A stretch of DNA of 12,539 bases from CANHEE01 sp043777755 (GTDB lineage Bacteria > Bacteroidota > Bacteroidia > Chitinophagales > Saprospiraceae), in NCBI GenBank assembly GCA_043777755.1, contig JAYWHK010000068.1, forward strand, positions 1 to 12,539, read 5' to 3'. Shown here one piece after another: positions 1 to 7,500 of the stretch. The notes under the pieces are model-generated. The model did no database searches, was not told the origin of the DNA, and was given only the letters and a program-made list of their open reading frames with translations. The position numbers were made by a program, and so were the translations under genes. The stretch's first letter is position 1; every line of letters starts with the position of its first letter.

Positions 1-149
1 AAAAATAAAAAATTGATATTTTGCTATAAATTAAAATATTATTTTTCAAATTTTTTAAAAATGTTATGTTTTTAGAAAACTGGAACATCGAGTATATAAA
101 AAAATAACAAATGATATAGAGGACTTTTTTAGTCTAACTTAATACAATT

Positions 150-2843
150 ATGCAAGATTTAGCAGCAAAATATACCCCTTCCGAGATTGAAGACAAGTGG
201 TATGCACATTGGATAGAAAAAAATTATTTCCACTCAGAACCTGATGAGCGTGAGGCGTTTAGCATCGTGATTCCACCGCCGAATGTAACGGGTGTATTGC
301 ACATGGGACACATGCTGAACAATACGATTCAAGATATTTTGATTCGTAAAGCTCGTTTGGACGGCAAAAATGCGTGTTGGATTCCTGGTACTGACCACGC
401 TTCGATTGCTACTGAAGCCAAAGTCGTAAAAATGCTCCGTGAGCGTGGCATCAAAAAATCTGACTTGACTCGTGATGAGTTTTTGGCGTATGCCTTTGAA
501 TGGAAAGAAAAATACGGAGGAATTATCCTTTCTCAATTGAAAAAATTGGGGTCGTCTTGTGATTGGGAGCGCACTGCTTTCACGATGGACGAGCAATACA
601 GCAAAGACGTTATCAAGACTTTTGTTGAGTTGCACAAACGTGGCAAATTGTACCGTGATTTTCGCATGGTGAATTGGGATCCTGAGGCAAAAACTGTTTT
701 GTCAAACGAAGAAGTGATTCATGGCGAAGAAGATGCCATGTTGTATCATGTTAAGTATTACGTCCAATCCCCTTCAGGGGATATAGGGGACGACTTTATT
801 GTAATCGCAACCCAACGTCCTGAAACCATTATGGCTGATGCTGCCGTTGCGGTACATCCGAAAGATGAACGTTATGCGCATTTGAAAGGAAAAAATGTGA
901 TTGTGCCGTTGGTTAATCGTCCAGTTTCTGTGATTTTTGACGAATATGTAGAAATAGATTTCGGAACAGGTGCACTAAAAGTAACTCCTGCGCACGACCC
1001 GAATGACTACGAATTGGGTAAAAAACACGGTTTGGAAGTTATTTCTTCTATTGACGACGATGGTCGTTTGAACGAAAAAGCAGTGTTTTTTGTAGGCGAA
1101 GACCGTTTTCAAGCTCGTAAATCGGCTCGAAAAGCCTTAGAAGCGTCTGGACATCTGGTAAAAACTGAAAATTATAAAACCAATATTGGTCGTTCTGAAC
1201 GTACAGGTTGCGTCGTCGAGCCAATGTTGTCTTTGCAATGGTATGTCGATATGAAGCAACTTTCAGAACCAGCACTCAAAGCGGTTATGGAAGATGCGAT
1301 TAATTTTGTGCCACCTCAGTTCAAAAACACCTACAAACATTGGATGGGCAACATCCGTGATTGGTGTATTTCAAGACAATTGTGGTGGGGCCATCAGATT
1401 CCTGCGTGGTATATCCCCAACCCGACCTTCCCCAAAGGGGAAGGAGACGAGATGCTGGTTTTCGTAGCAGAAACAGCAGCGGAGGCTTTGGCGCAAGCAC
1501 AAGAAAAATTGGGAAGTCATATCACAATGGGAGATTTACGTCAAGACGAAGATGTACTTGATACTTGGGCATCTTCTTGGTTGTGGCCAATTTCGGTGTT
1601 TAATGGTTTTGATGAAAATAGCAAAGATTTTGCTTACTATTATCCGACTTCTGTTTTGGTAACGGGCTGGGATATTATTTTCCTTTGGGTGGCTCGTATG
1701 GCGATGGCTGGTTATGAATTTAAAGGAGAAAAACCATTCAAAGATGTGATTTTTACAGGCATGGTTCGTGACGAAAAAGGTCGTAAAATGTCAAAACAAT
1801 TAGGAAATTCGCCTGATGCTTTGAAATTGATTGAAGATTTTGGAGCTGATGGTGTTCGTTTTGGAGTTTTGAGTTCTACGCCTTCTGGTGGTGATTTGAA
1901 ATTTGATGAAAAATTGTGTGAAAACGGTCGTAATTTTTGCAACAAATTATGGAATGCTTTACGACTTATAAAAGGTTGGGAAGTAACAGAAACGGCTGAT
2001 AATGAGCAGATTGCAGAAGTCAATGCACTCGCTGCAAAATGGCTCAACGACAAAATGGACAAGGTTTTGGTTCAGTTTGAAGAAGATTACAAAGCGTATC
2101 GTTTGTCAGATTGTTTGATGAATTTGTACAAATTTATATGGGACGATTTCTGTTCTTGGTACTTGGAAATGATAAAACCAGCGTACCAAAAACCAATTGA
2201 CCGCCTAACGTTGGATAGAACAATTGCTATTTTTGAAAAAATGATGACAATGTTACATCCGTTTATGCCGTTTATTACTGAAGAAATTTGGCATGAATTG
2301 CGCAATCGTCAAGATGGAAATGATGTTTGCGTAAGAAAATATCCAATAGCTGGACCTTTCAATGATAAGTTTTTGACAAAGGTAGAAGCTGCCAAAGAAA
2401 TCATCAGTAAAATACGTGAAACTCGTAACGTGAACGGTATCAAAATGGCTGAACTTTTGGAAGTTTCTATCCAAGAATCGGCTTTTGCAAAAGAACTTTT
2501 TGAGCAATCTGGTATTGTGCCGATGATAGTAAAATTAGGAAATTTGAAGTCTTTCGAATTTGCGACAAGCGAACCACAAAACAGTGTTTCTATTATTTCT
2601 GGAGCAGAAAAAATATTTGTTGTTTTGGAAAAAGAAATAGATGTAGAAGCTGAAATCAAAAAAGCGACAGAGGAGTTAATTCGCCAACAAGGTTTTATGA
2701 AATCGGTTGATGCAAAACTTTCTAACGAGCGTTTTGTGGCTGGTGCGCCTGCACAAGTCCTTGAAAATGAGCGCAAAAAGAAAGCGGACGCAGAAGCGAG
2801 GATTAAGATTTTGGAAGAAAGTTTGGAGAAATTAAAAGGGTAG
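150..2843 (+). CDS. valS: Valyl-tRNA synthetase
   Basis: This cytoplasmic class I aminoacyl-tRNA synthetase charges tRNA-Val with valine using ATP. It has 897 residues, a normal length for bacterial ValRS. The HIGH-type motif is HMGH (residues 51-54), after PPPNVTGVL. The KMSKS-type loop is KMSKQ (about 546-550). The CP1 editing domain lies roughly at 200-350 and contains the TQRPETIMADAAVAVHP stretch. The anticodon-binding helical domain follows at about 640-790. The C-terminal tRNA-binding coiled coil is the charged helix over the last ~65 residues. The ATG at 150 gives the expected N-terminus (YTPSEIEDKWYAHW) and has no Shine-Dalgarno, as usual in Bacteroidota. Two loops are padded by GC-rich hairpin sequences (768-781 and 1426-1444). 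The last 17 codons are duplicated, diverged, 940 bp downstream. The identity is essentially certain. Confidence 0.98.
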   Translation: MQDLAAKYTPSEIEDKWYAHWIEKNYFHSEPDEREAFSIVIPPPNVTGVLHMGHMLNNTIQDILIRKARLDGKNACWIPGTDHASIATEAKVVKMLRERGIKKSDLTRDEFLAYAFEWKEKYGGIILSQLKKLGSSCDWERTAFTMDEQYSKDVIKTFVELHKRGKLYRDFRMVNWDPEAKTVLSNEEVIHGEEDAMLYHVKYYVQSPSGDIGDDFIVIATQRPETIMADAAVAVHPKDERYAHLKGKNVIVPLVNRPVSVIFDEYVEIDFGTGALKVTPAHDPNDYELGKKHGLEVISSIDDDGRLNEKAVFFVGEDRFQARKSARKALEASGHLVKTENYKTNIGRSERTGCVVEPMLSLQWYVDMKQLSEPALKAVMEDAINFVPPQFKNTYKHWMGNIRDWCISRQLWWGHQIPAWYIPNPTFPKGEGDEMLVFVAETAAEALAQAQEKLGSHITMGDLRQDEDVLDTWASSWLWPISVFNGFDENSKDFAYYYPTSVLVTGWDIIFLWVARMAMAGYEFKGEKPFKDVIFTGMVRDEKGRKMSKQLGNSPDALKLIEDFGADGVRFGVLSSTPSGGDLKFDEKLCENGRNFCNKLWNALRLIKGWEVTETADNEQIAEVNALAAKWLNDKMDKVLVQFEEDYKAYRLSDCLMNLYKFIWDDFCSWYLEMIKPAYQKPIDRLTLDRTIAIFEKMMTMLHPFMPFITEEIWHELRNRQDGNDVCVRKYPIAGPFNDKFLTKVEAAKEIISKIRETRNVNGIKMAELLEVSIQESAFAKELFEQSGIVPMIVKLGNLKSFEFATSEPQNSVSIISGAEKIFVVLEKEIDVEAEIKKATEELIRQQGFMKSVDAKLSNERFVAGAPAQVLENERKKKADAEARIKILEESLEKLKG
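768..781. repeat. GC-rich hairpin inside valS (editing-domain loop)
   Basis: TCCCC, four bases, GGGGA form a perfect inverted repeat, followed closely by a further AGGGGA. In the protein it encodes a short polar loop (SPSGDIGDD) where other ValRS have a brief turn. The base composition stands out in an AT-rich gene. It resembles the short CCCC/GGGG palindromes I recall from Bacteroidota genomes. That link is from memory and was not checked. Confidence 0.5.
1426..1444. repeat. GC-rich perfect palindrome inside valS (catalytic-domain loop)
   Basis: CCTTCCCC, AAA, GGGGAAGG is an 8-bp perfect inverted repeat with a 3-base loop. It encodes the TFPKGEG part of an apparently expanded loop just after the WWGHQIPAWY motif of ValRS. 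It is similar in composition to the hairpin at 768-781. This suggests that both are copies of one class of short palindromic repeat that settled in permissive surface loops. Confidence 0.55.
2791..2836 (+). repeat. Direct repeat, left copy: 3' end of valS
   Basis: This is the C-terminal coding end of the intact valS. It matches 3731-3776 at about 41 of 46 bases by eye, with no gaps, at an exact offset of 940 bp. The two copies also encode the same peptide in the same relative frame. They flank the unrecognised gene at 2848-3693. Confidence 0.85.
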
Positions 2844-2847
2844 TTCT

Positions 2848-3693
2848 ATGAGTTCATTTGAAAAAAAATCCTATTATTCTACAAGTATAGCAACTATTGT
2901 AAGTGCTATTGCTTTATTTTTTTCAATTTATAGCTTTAAAAAATCTTTGGACAAAACAGAGGAATCACTTTTTTTATCAAGAGAACAATTTACTTATTCT
3001 CAAAAAAAAGATAGCATAGAAAATTATGAAAATAATCTATCTGATTTAGAACAAAAACAAAGATTTCTGGAAGAAATTAGAGTTCAAAGAGAAATCGCAA
3101 ATAAAAATATAGAAGTACTTAATAAAGAAAATCGTTTTTTAGCAATTCAACTTGACCTACAAAAACAAGAAGATTTAGCTAAACTTAATGAAAGTATAAT
3201 TAAATTAAAGCGTATTATTAACAAAATAAGAGAAATCAATTACATCAGTTTTAGTTCAACGGATAGTTTAAAATTTAGAAAAGAAATGGAGGACAGCATA
3301 GTCCGTATGCAAATCTTAAAAGGAATAAGTTTTTTAATTGAAAATGAACAAAATAATAAGATTATCTTTCAAAATGATACTATTTTGTACTTTTGGCAAA
3401 AAATTCATGAATCAACTGAGAGTGAAATTCGTTTTAACCGTAATACAAGGAAAAATCATGCTTTTATTGATAATAATGGAATCCAAAACCCAACAAATGA
3501 TATATATTTACTGACTTTTTGGTATTATTGCAAAGATATCAACTTTAAGTTAAATATTATATCATTACTTATTCATCAGAAATATCCCAATATACGCCTT
3601 AATCAATATGACGGAATTAATGTTAGGTCACTTTTAGATGAAAAATATATATATGATGAGATGATATATGGGAAAAAAAGAAAGAATAACTAA
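2848..3693 (+). CDS. Membrane-anchored coiled-coil protein of unknown function
   Basis: I do not recognise this 281-residue protein. One hydrophobic segment lies near the N-terminus (about residues 9-30, rich in I, A, F, L and S) and is bracketed by lysines. A long charged heptad-like region follows (about 33-135, rich in E, K, Q, N and L), probably a coiled coil. The C-terminal half (about 140-281) is mixed and ends in a basic tail (GKKRKNN). It is therefore probably an inner-membrane protein with a cytoplasmic or periplasmic coiled-coil stalk. Its ATG lies 4 bp after the valS stop, so it is probably co-transcribed with valS and may be translationally coupled. The gene is visibly more AT-rich than valS or maeB. 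It sits between two copies of the valS 3' end, which points to acquisition. A phage-defence or stress role is possible but nothing in the sequence proves it. Confidence 0.8.
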   Translation: MSSFEKKSYYSTSIATIVSAIALFFSIYSFKKSLDKTEESLFLSREQFTYSQKKDSIENYENNLSDLEQKQRFLEEIRVQREIANKNIEVLNKENRFLAIQLDLQKQEDLAKLNESIIKLKRIINKIREINYISFSSTDSLKFRKEMEDSIVRMQILKGISFLIENEQNNKIIFQNDTILYFWQKIHESTESEIRFNRNTRKNHAFIDNNGIQNPTNDIYLLTFWYYCKDINFKLNIISLLIHQKYPNIRLNQYDGINVRSLLDEKYIYDEMIYGKKRKNN

Positions 3694-3721
3694 AAAGGAG
3701 ATAGGGGTTTCTTACAACCCT

Positions 3722-3783
3722 AAGCTCGAACAGAAGCGAGAATTAAAATTTGGGAAGAGAGTTTGGAGAAATTAAGAAAATAA
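3722..3783 (+). pseudogene. Displaced remnant of the valS 3' end
   Basis: Read in the frame beginning at 3724, this stretch encodes TEARIKIWEESLEKLRK and a TAA stop at 3781-3783. The intact valS ends AEARIKILEESLEKLKG. The match covers 17 codons including the stop position, but a TAA at 3721 closes the frame upstream. The native-looking transcription terminator follows directly. This fits an older valS end, separated from its gene by the insert carrying 2848-3693. It is not expected to be translated. Confidence 0.85.
3731..3776 (+). repeat. Direct repeat, right copy: valS 3' end remnant
   Basis: This is the partner of the repeat at 2791-2836. The best-conserved blocks are the CAGAAGCGAG and GTTTGGAGAA segments, both identical. 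The differences lie between them and after them. The divergence means that this is not a very recent exact duplication, or that the incoming copy came from a related strain. Confidence 0.85.
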
Positions 3784-3787
3784 TAAT

Positions 3788-3828
3788 AAAAACCGCAGGT
3801 TTTACGAATTGTAAAGCCTGCGGTTTTT
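3788..3828 (+). terminator. Rho-independent terminator of the valS unit
   Basis: An 18-bp stem runs from AAAAACCGCAGG plus TTTTAC (3788-3805) to GTAAAG plus CCTGCGGTTTTT (3811-3828), with a 5-base loop and one G-T wobble. It continues into a T run to 3831. It ends the transcript of valS and the gene at 2848-3693. The A run on the left side could also give it some activity on the other strand. Confidence 0.9.
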
Positions 3829-3947
3829 TTTATAAAAAAATAAATTTTTGAGATTCTACTTTGCAAATCTAAAAAAATGCTGTGTTATTTAATCTTTTTT
3901 CACATTTAAACGTTTTGATAAAGTGACAATTAATTTTTGATTTGATG

Positions 3948-3965
3948 GTATTTTCTATAAAATAC
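3948..3965. promoter_or_regulatory. Palindrome upstream of maeB, possible operator
   Basis: GTATTTT, CTAT, AAAATAC is a perfect 7-bp inverted repeat with a 4-base centre, about 120 bp upstream of the maeB start and 65 bp upstream of the putative promoter element. It has no T tract typical of a terminator. A protein-binding site is possible, but such AT-rich palindromes also arise by chance. Confidence 0.2.
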
Positions 3966-4011
3966 AGGACAATTGAACCGTAGCTATTATTTAGTCATTG
4001 CATAATTTTAA

Positions 4012-4038
4012 TTTGTTAAAAAAATTATAGTACATTTG
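4012..4038 (+). promoter_or_regulatory. Putative Bacteroidota-type promoter of maeB
   Basis: TACATTTG at 4031-4038 fits the Bacteroidota -7 consensus TAnnTTTG. A TTTG at 4012-4015 could serve as the -33 element, but the 15-bp spacing is shorter than the usual 19 or so. Transcription would start near 4045, giving a leader of about 40 bases. It is the only good match to this consensus noticed upstream of a gene in the window. Confidence 0.35.
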
Positions 4039-4085
4039 CCTTTCAAATTAGCATTTTGTTTTATACCTAATCGAAATAAAAATTT

Positions 4086-6377
4086 ATGAGTACAAAAAAG
4101 ACTTTAAAAGAGGAAGCATTGCACTACCATGCAAAAGGTCGTCCTGGTAAAATCGAAGTGATTCCGTCAAAGGAAACAGCCACACAACGAGATTTGACCT
4201 TAGCTTACTCGCCAGGTGTTGCCGAGCCTTGCCTTGCCATTGAAGCAAACCCTGAGGACAGTTATAAATATACTGCGAAAGGTAATTTGGTAGCCGTTAT
4301 CTCTAACGGAACAGCCGTTTTGGGCTTGGGCGATATTGGAGCTTTGGCGAGCAAACCAGTCATGGAAGGAAAAGGTTTGTTGTTCAAAATTTATGCTGAT
4401 ATTGATGTTTTTGACATCGAAGTAAATGAAAAAGATCCCGAAAAATTTATTCAAATTGTAAAAGCATTAGAGCCTACGTTTGGAGGAGTCAATTTGGAAG
4501 ACATTTCTGCGCCAGAATGTTTCATCATAGAGGAGCGTTTGAAAGCCGAAATGAATATTCCTGTCATGCACGATGATCAGCACGGAACAGCCATTATCAG
4601 TGCAGCTGCATTGAAAAATGCCTTGGAATTGGTCGAAAAAAACTTTGCAACAGCCAAAATAGTTATCAATGGCGCAGGAGCTTCAGCTATTTCTTGTACT
4701 AAATTATACTGTAGTTTGGGTGCTAAGAAAGAGAACATATTTATGTATGATTCCAAAGGTCTGATTCACCCAAGTCGAACAAATTTAGACGGTAAAAAAT
4801 CAGAATTTGTCAATGGTACAGTTGATGCCAATACAACATTGACTGAGGCGATGGTTGGAGCAGATGTTTTTGTAGGTCTTTCAAAAGGAAATATTTTGAC
4901 CCAAGATATGATTAGAGGTATGGCGAAAGATTGCATCGTTTTTGCAATGGCAAACCCAACGCCTGAGATTTCTTATGAATTGGCTAAATCATCTCGTGAA
5001 GATATTATTTTTGCAACAGGAAGAAGCGATCATCCTAACCAAGTCAATAATGTATTGGGTTTTCCTTTTATTTTTAGAGGAGCATTAGATGTTCGTTCAA
5101 AAGTAATCAATGAAGAAATGAAGTTGGCAGCAGCGCACGCATTGGCTGATTTGGCGAAAAAACCAGTTCCTGACAGTGTTAATATGGCGTATGGTATGAG
5201 CAATATGGTGTTTGGAAGGGATTATATCATTCCAAAACCAGTTGATCCACGTTTGCTGACGACAGTTGCGCCAGCGGTTGCACGTGCAGCGATGGAAACA
5301 GGCGTTGCGCAATTCCCTATTCAAGATTGGGACGCTTACGAAAATCAATTGTCAAAACGTTTAGGTTTGGACAATAGTCTAACGAAAGGCATCATCAATA
5401 AGGCAAAGCAAAATCCAAAACGTGTTGTTTTGGCAGATGCTGAGAACTTAGCGGTACTTAAAGCAGCACAACAAGCTCGTGAAGAAGGCATTGCAACACC
5501 AATTTTACTTGGAAATATCAAAAGAATAAAGCAATTAATCGCCGAAAATCAATTGGATTTGGCGAATATTGAAATCATAGACCCAATGTCGCCACAAACT
5601 GATGCTGATAAGGCTCGTTTGGAAAAATATGGTAATTTATTTTTTGAAAAACGCAAACGCAAAGGCGCAAACAAACAAGAAGCACAAGACATTATCCGTC
5701 GCCGTACTTATTTTGCTTGTTTGATGGTCGAAGCTGGCGATGCTGATGCGATGATTGGCGGCATGACCCGTAATTATCCAGATACGATTCGTCCTGCATT
5801 ACAAGTGATTGGTTTGCAAGATGGTGTCAAAAAAGCATCTGGCATGTATATTTTGATGAGCCGTTTTGGACCACTTTTCTTGACTGATACGACTATTAAT
5901 TTCAATCCAACCGCAGAACAAATCGTAGAAATTGCAGAATTGGCAGCAAAAGAAGTTGAAAAATTCAACATTAAACCAAGAATAGCTTTACTAACGTACT
6001 CTAATTTTGGTAGTGCTGATGGTGACGATGCCGTAAAAATGCGTAAAGCAACGGAATTGCTAAAAGAGAAGCATCCAACGATGGTTATTGACGGCGAAAT
6101 GCAAGCTCACTTGGCTTTTGACAACGAACTATTAAGAGAAAATCATTCTTTTTGTGATTTGGTAGAAGGAGGCAATGCTAATGTTTTGATTTTCCCTAAC
6201 CTTTCCGCTTCAAATATTGCCTACAACTTGGTAAAAGAAATCGCTCAAATCGAGCGAATCGGTCCAGTTTTGGTTGGTTTGAAAAAACCTGTTCACGTTT
6301 TACAATTGGGTAGTTCTACCCGTGAAATCGTCAATATGATGGCAATTGCGGTGGTTGATGCGCAAACGATAAAGTAG
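4086..6377 (+). CDS. maeB: NADP-dependent malic enzyme with phosphotransacetylase-like domain
   Basis: Malic enzyme oxidatively decarboxylates malate to pyruvate, normally making NADPH in this MaeB type, and acts in the cytoplasm. The 763-residue length is typical of the fused MaeB form. The malic N-terminal domain (about 1-160) has the catalytic-type tyrosine in LAYSPGVAEP (Tyr41), the lysine region near PVMEGKG (about 91-97), and metal-site aspartates in MHDDQHGTA (161-169). A Rossmann NAD(P) domain follows with NGAGASA (195-201) and VFAMANPTPEIS. Residues from about 430 to the end form the PTA/PTB-like domain (VLADAENLAVLKAA, IGGMTRNYPDTIRPALQVIG). In this family that domain usually regulates, for instance by acetyl-CoA inhibition, and does not catalyse. 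The gene stands alone, with its own promoter-like element and a terminator. The NADP preference is inferred from the family. Confidence 0.97.
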   Translation: MSTKKTLKEEALHYHAKGRPGKIEVIPSKETATQRDLTLAYSPGVAEPCLAIEANPEDSYKYTAKGNLVAVISNGTAVLGLGDIGALASKPVMEGKGLLFKIYADIDVFDIEVNEKDPEKFIQIVKALEPTFGGVNLEDISAPECFIIEERLKAEMNIPVMHDDQHGTAIISAAALKNALELVEKNFATAKIVINGAGASAISCTKLYCSLGAKKENIFMYDSKGLIHPSRTNLDGKKSEFVNGTVDANTTLTEAMVGADVFVGLSKGNILTQDMIRGMAKDCIVFAMANPTPEISYELAKSSREDIIFATGRSDHPNQVNNVLGFPFIFRGALDVRSKVINEEMKLAAAHALADLAKKPVPDSVNMAYGMSNMVFGRDYIIPKPVDPRLLTTVAPAVARAAMETGVAQFPIQDWDAYENQLSKRLGLDNSLTKGIINKAKQNPKRVVLADAENLAVLKAAQQAREEGIATPILLGNIKRIKQLIAENQLDLANIEIIDPMSPQTDADKARLEKYGNLFFEKRKRKGANKQEAQDIIRRRTYFACLMVEAGDADAMIGGMTRNYPDTIRPALQVIGLQDGVKKASGMYILMSRFGPLFLTDTTINFNPTAEQIVEIAELAAKEVEKFNIKPRIALLTYSNFGSADGDDAVKMRKATELLKEKHPTMVIDGEMQAHLAFDNELLRENHSFCDLVEGGNANVLIFPNLSASNIAYNLVKEIAQIERIGPVLVGLKKPVHVLQLGSSTREIVNMMAIAVVDAQTIK

Positions 6378-6436
6378 TATTTTTTCTATACACTTAACTT
6401 AAAAATATTGTCAAATTGTAAGAAGTTATAAAAAAT

Positions 6437-6475
6437 GGCTCATAATGTGCTTCAAGTTGAAGTATCTTATGAGCC
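6437..6475. terminator. Bidirectional terminator between maeB and the convergent gene
   Basis: GGCTCATAA (6437-6445) pairs with TTATGAGCC (6467-6475). Inside it CTTCAA (6450-6455) pairs with TTGAAG (6457-6462). A T run follows on the plus strand (6476-6482), and an A run (6429-6435) supplies the T tract for the minus strand. It can therefore end both maeB and the transglutaminase-like gene, whose stop codon is at 6481-6483. Confidence 0.88.
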
Positions 6476-6480
6476 TTTTT

Positions 6481-7410
6481 TTAAGTCTTATAAATGCCAA
6501 TAAGTGTAAAATGTTCTTTACTTTCACCTGCAAATACTTCGATTCTTCTCCCTTTTGCAGCTTTAAATTTCAAAATAGTCTGCTCGCCTTTTTCTTCACG
6601 TGTTGGAAGCATAAAACTGCCATTCACTTTTATACAAATAAAATTAGGTTTTTTTTCAAAAGTAAATGAAGTTTCAAATTCTCCTGATTCATTGCTTTTT
6701 AGTAACGATTCGTAAGGCGTATAATTAACTATGCCGTAAAGAGCATATTTGATTTTTTTAGGTTTTTTGCTGTAATCTGTACGTAAAATTGCACGAGGCA
6801 ATAATTGCCACTGCGAATCTTTTGGAAAATGATCTAAAATTAACAATTGTGGATTGGTACAAAAATAGCCTGTACTAAAACGATAATGGAAACGCTCGTT
6901 GTCATCTAAATACCCTGAACCCCAAGTAACATCTACCAAATGCCACTTATCGTCTAATTTGACAACATTCCAAGCGTGCAAGTCAGAATTGGGTCCTGAA
7001 AAACCTATTACTATAGCACACTCAATACCAGCTGCTTTGCACATCATACGATACACTCGGCTATAATCTTCGCAAATACCTTTTCCTTTTTTATAACATT
7101 GGGCAGATTTTTCTTCTTTTTTTTGTTCTACATCGGCTTTGTCTTCGCCATACGTTTTATCTCTACCTACGTCATCAAAGTTATATTTCATGTTTTTTGC
7201 CAAAAAAGTGTATAAAGCTCTTGCTTTGTCACGAGGCGTTTCAAACTTTGCCGCCAATGCAATAGCCAATGCTTGTGGCGTTTTGTAATCACTTTTGCTA
7301 AAACCATCTGCAATAGCATCAACTTTGCTGTAATCATAAACTTTGGACTGGGCAAATGACTGCATGGAAATAAAAAGTGAGAAAATAAAAATACAAATGT
7401 GCTTTTTCAT
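6481..7410 (-). CDS. Secreted transglutaminase-like protein
   Basis: This 309-residue exported protein has a transglutaminase-core (papain-like) domain. A signal peptide covers about residues 1-21 (KKH, then a hydrophobic run, then SFAQ before SK). The core domain lies at about 60-170. The likely catalytic triad is Cys113 in GKGICEDYS, His145 in LHAWNVV and Asp160 in HLVDVTWG, so the active site looks intact. A beta-rich C-terminal part (about 215-309) has no domain I recognise. Bacterial members of this superfamily are usually proteases, amidases or protein cross-linkers acting in the periplasm or at the surface. The substrate cannot be read from the sequence. The gene starts 26 bp past a strong terminator stem, so it is probably not part of the E2 transcript except by read-through. 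No clear promoter was seen in the short gap. Confidence 0.88.
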   Translation of the reverse strand: MKKHICIFIFSLFISMQSFAQSKVYDYSKVDAIADGFSKSDYKTPQALAIALAAKFETPRDKARALYTFLAKNMKYNFDDVGRDKTYGEDKADVEQKKEEKSAQCYKKGKGICEDYSRVYRMMCKAAGIECAIVIGFSGPNSDLHAWNVVKLDDKWHLVDVTWGSGYLDDNERFHYRFSTGYFCTNPQLLILDHFPKDSQWQLLPRAILRTDYSKKPKKIKYALYGIVNYTPYESLLKSNESGEFETSFTFEKKPNFICIKVNGSFMLPTREEKGEQTILKFKAAKGRRIEVFAGESKEHFTLIGIYKT

Positions 7411-7435
7411 GATAATAAATTTTTTTTGATTGAAA

Positions 7436-7471
7436 AAAACGCACTTAAAATCTTGATTCTAAGTGCGTTTT
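7436..7471 (-). terminator. Terminator downstream of the E2 gene
   Basis: AAAACGCACTTA (7436-7447) and TAAGTGCGTTTT (7460-7471) form a perfect 12-bp stem with a 12-base loop. On the minus strand the stem is followed by further T residues. It ends transcription from the E2 gene before the transglutaminase-like gene. Confidence 0.88.
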
Positions 7472-7477
7472 ATATAT

Positions 7478-7495
7478 TCGGGATAAATCCCGAAC
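7478..7495. repeat. Short palindrome just after the E2 stop
   Basis: TTCGGGAT, AA, ATCCCGAA is a perfect 8-bp inverted repeat sitting 5 bp beyond the E2 stop codon and just before the terminator stem. It lacks its own T tract. It resembles short TCGGGAT/ATCCCGA repeats that I recall between genes of Bacteroidota, but this was not checked. Confidence 0.45.
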
Positions 7496-7500
7496 TCCAG

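Larger units (their letters stand above)
3829..4085 (+). other. AT-rich intergenic region upstream of maeB
   Basis: With the remnant and terminator just before it, this completes the 392-bp gap between 3693 and 4086. Beyond the terminator I see no gene, no RNA gene and no riboswitch-like structure. It holds one short palindrome (3948-3965) and a promoter-like element close to maeB (4012-4038). The remainder is simple AT-rich sequence. Confidence 0.6.

Noticed and set aside
1..149. Promoter of valS in the upstream AT-rich sequence.
   Set aside because: No convincing TAnnTTTG element or spacing was found. A promoter must exist here or further left, but I cannot place it.
1712..2776. Several long minus-strand open frames opposite valS.
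   Set aside because: They overlap conserved ValRS coding sequence, have no recognisable domains, and fit chance antisense frames.
2791..3783. Insertion sequence or transposon explaining the valS 3' duplication.
   Set aside because: No transposase or integrase frame and no terminal inverted repeats were seen. The single gene between the copies does not resemble a recombinase.
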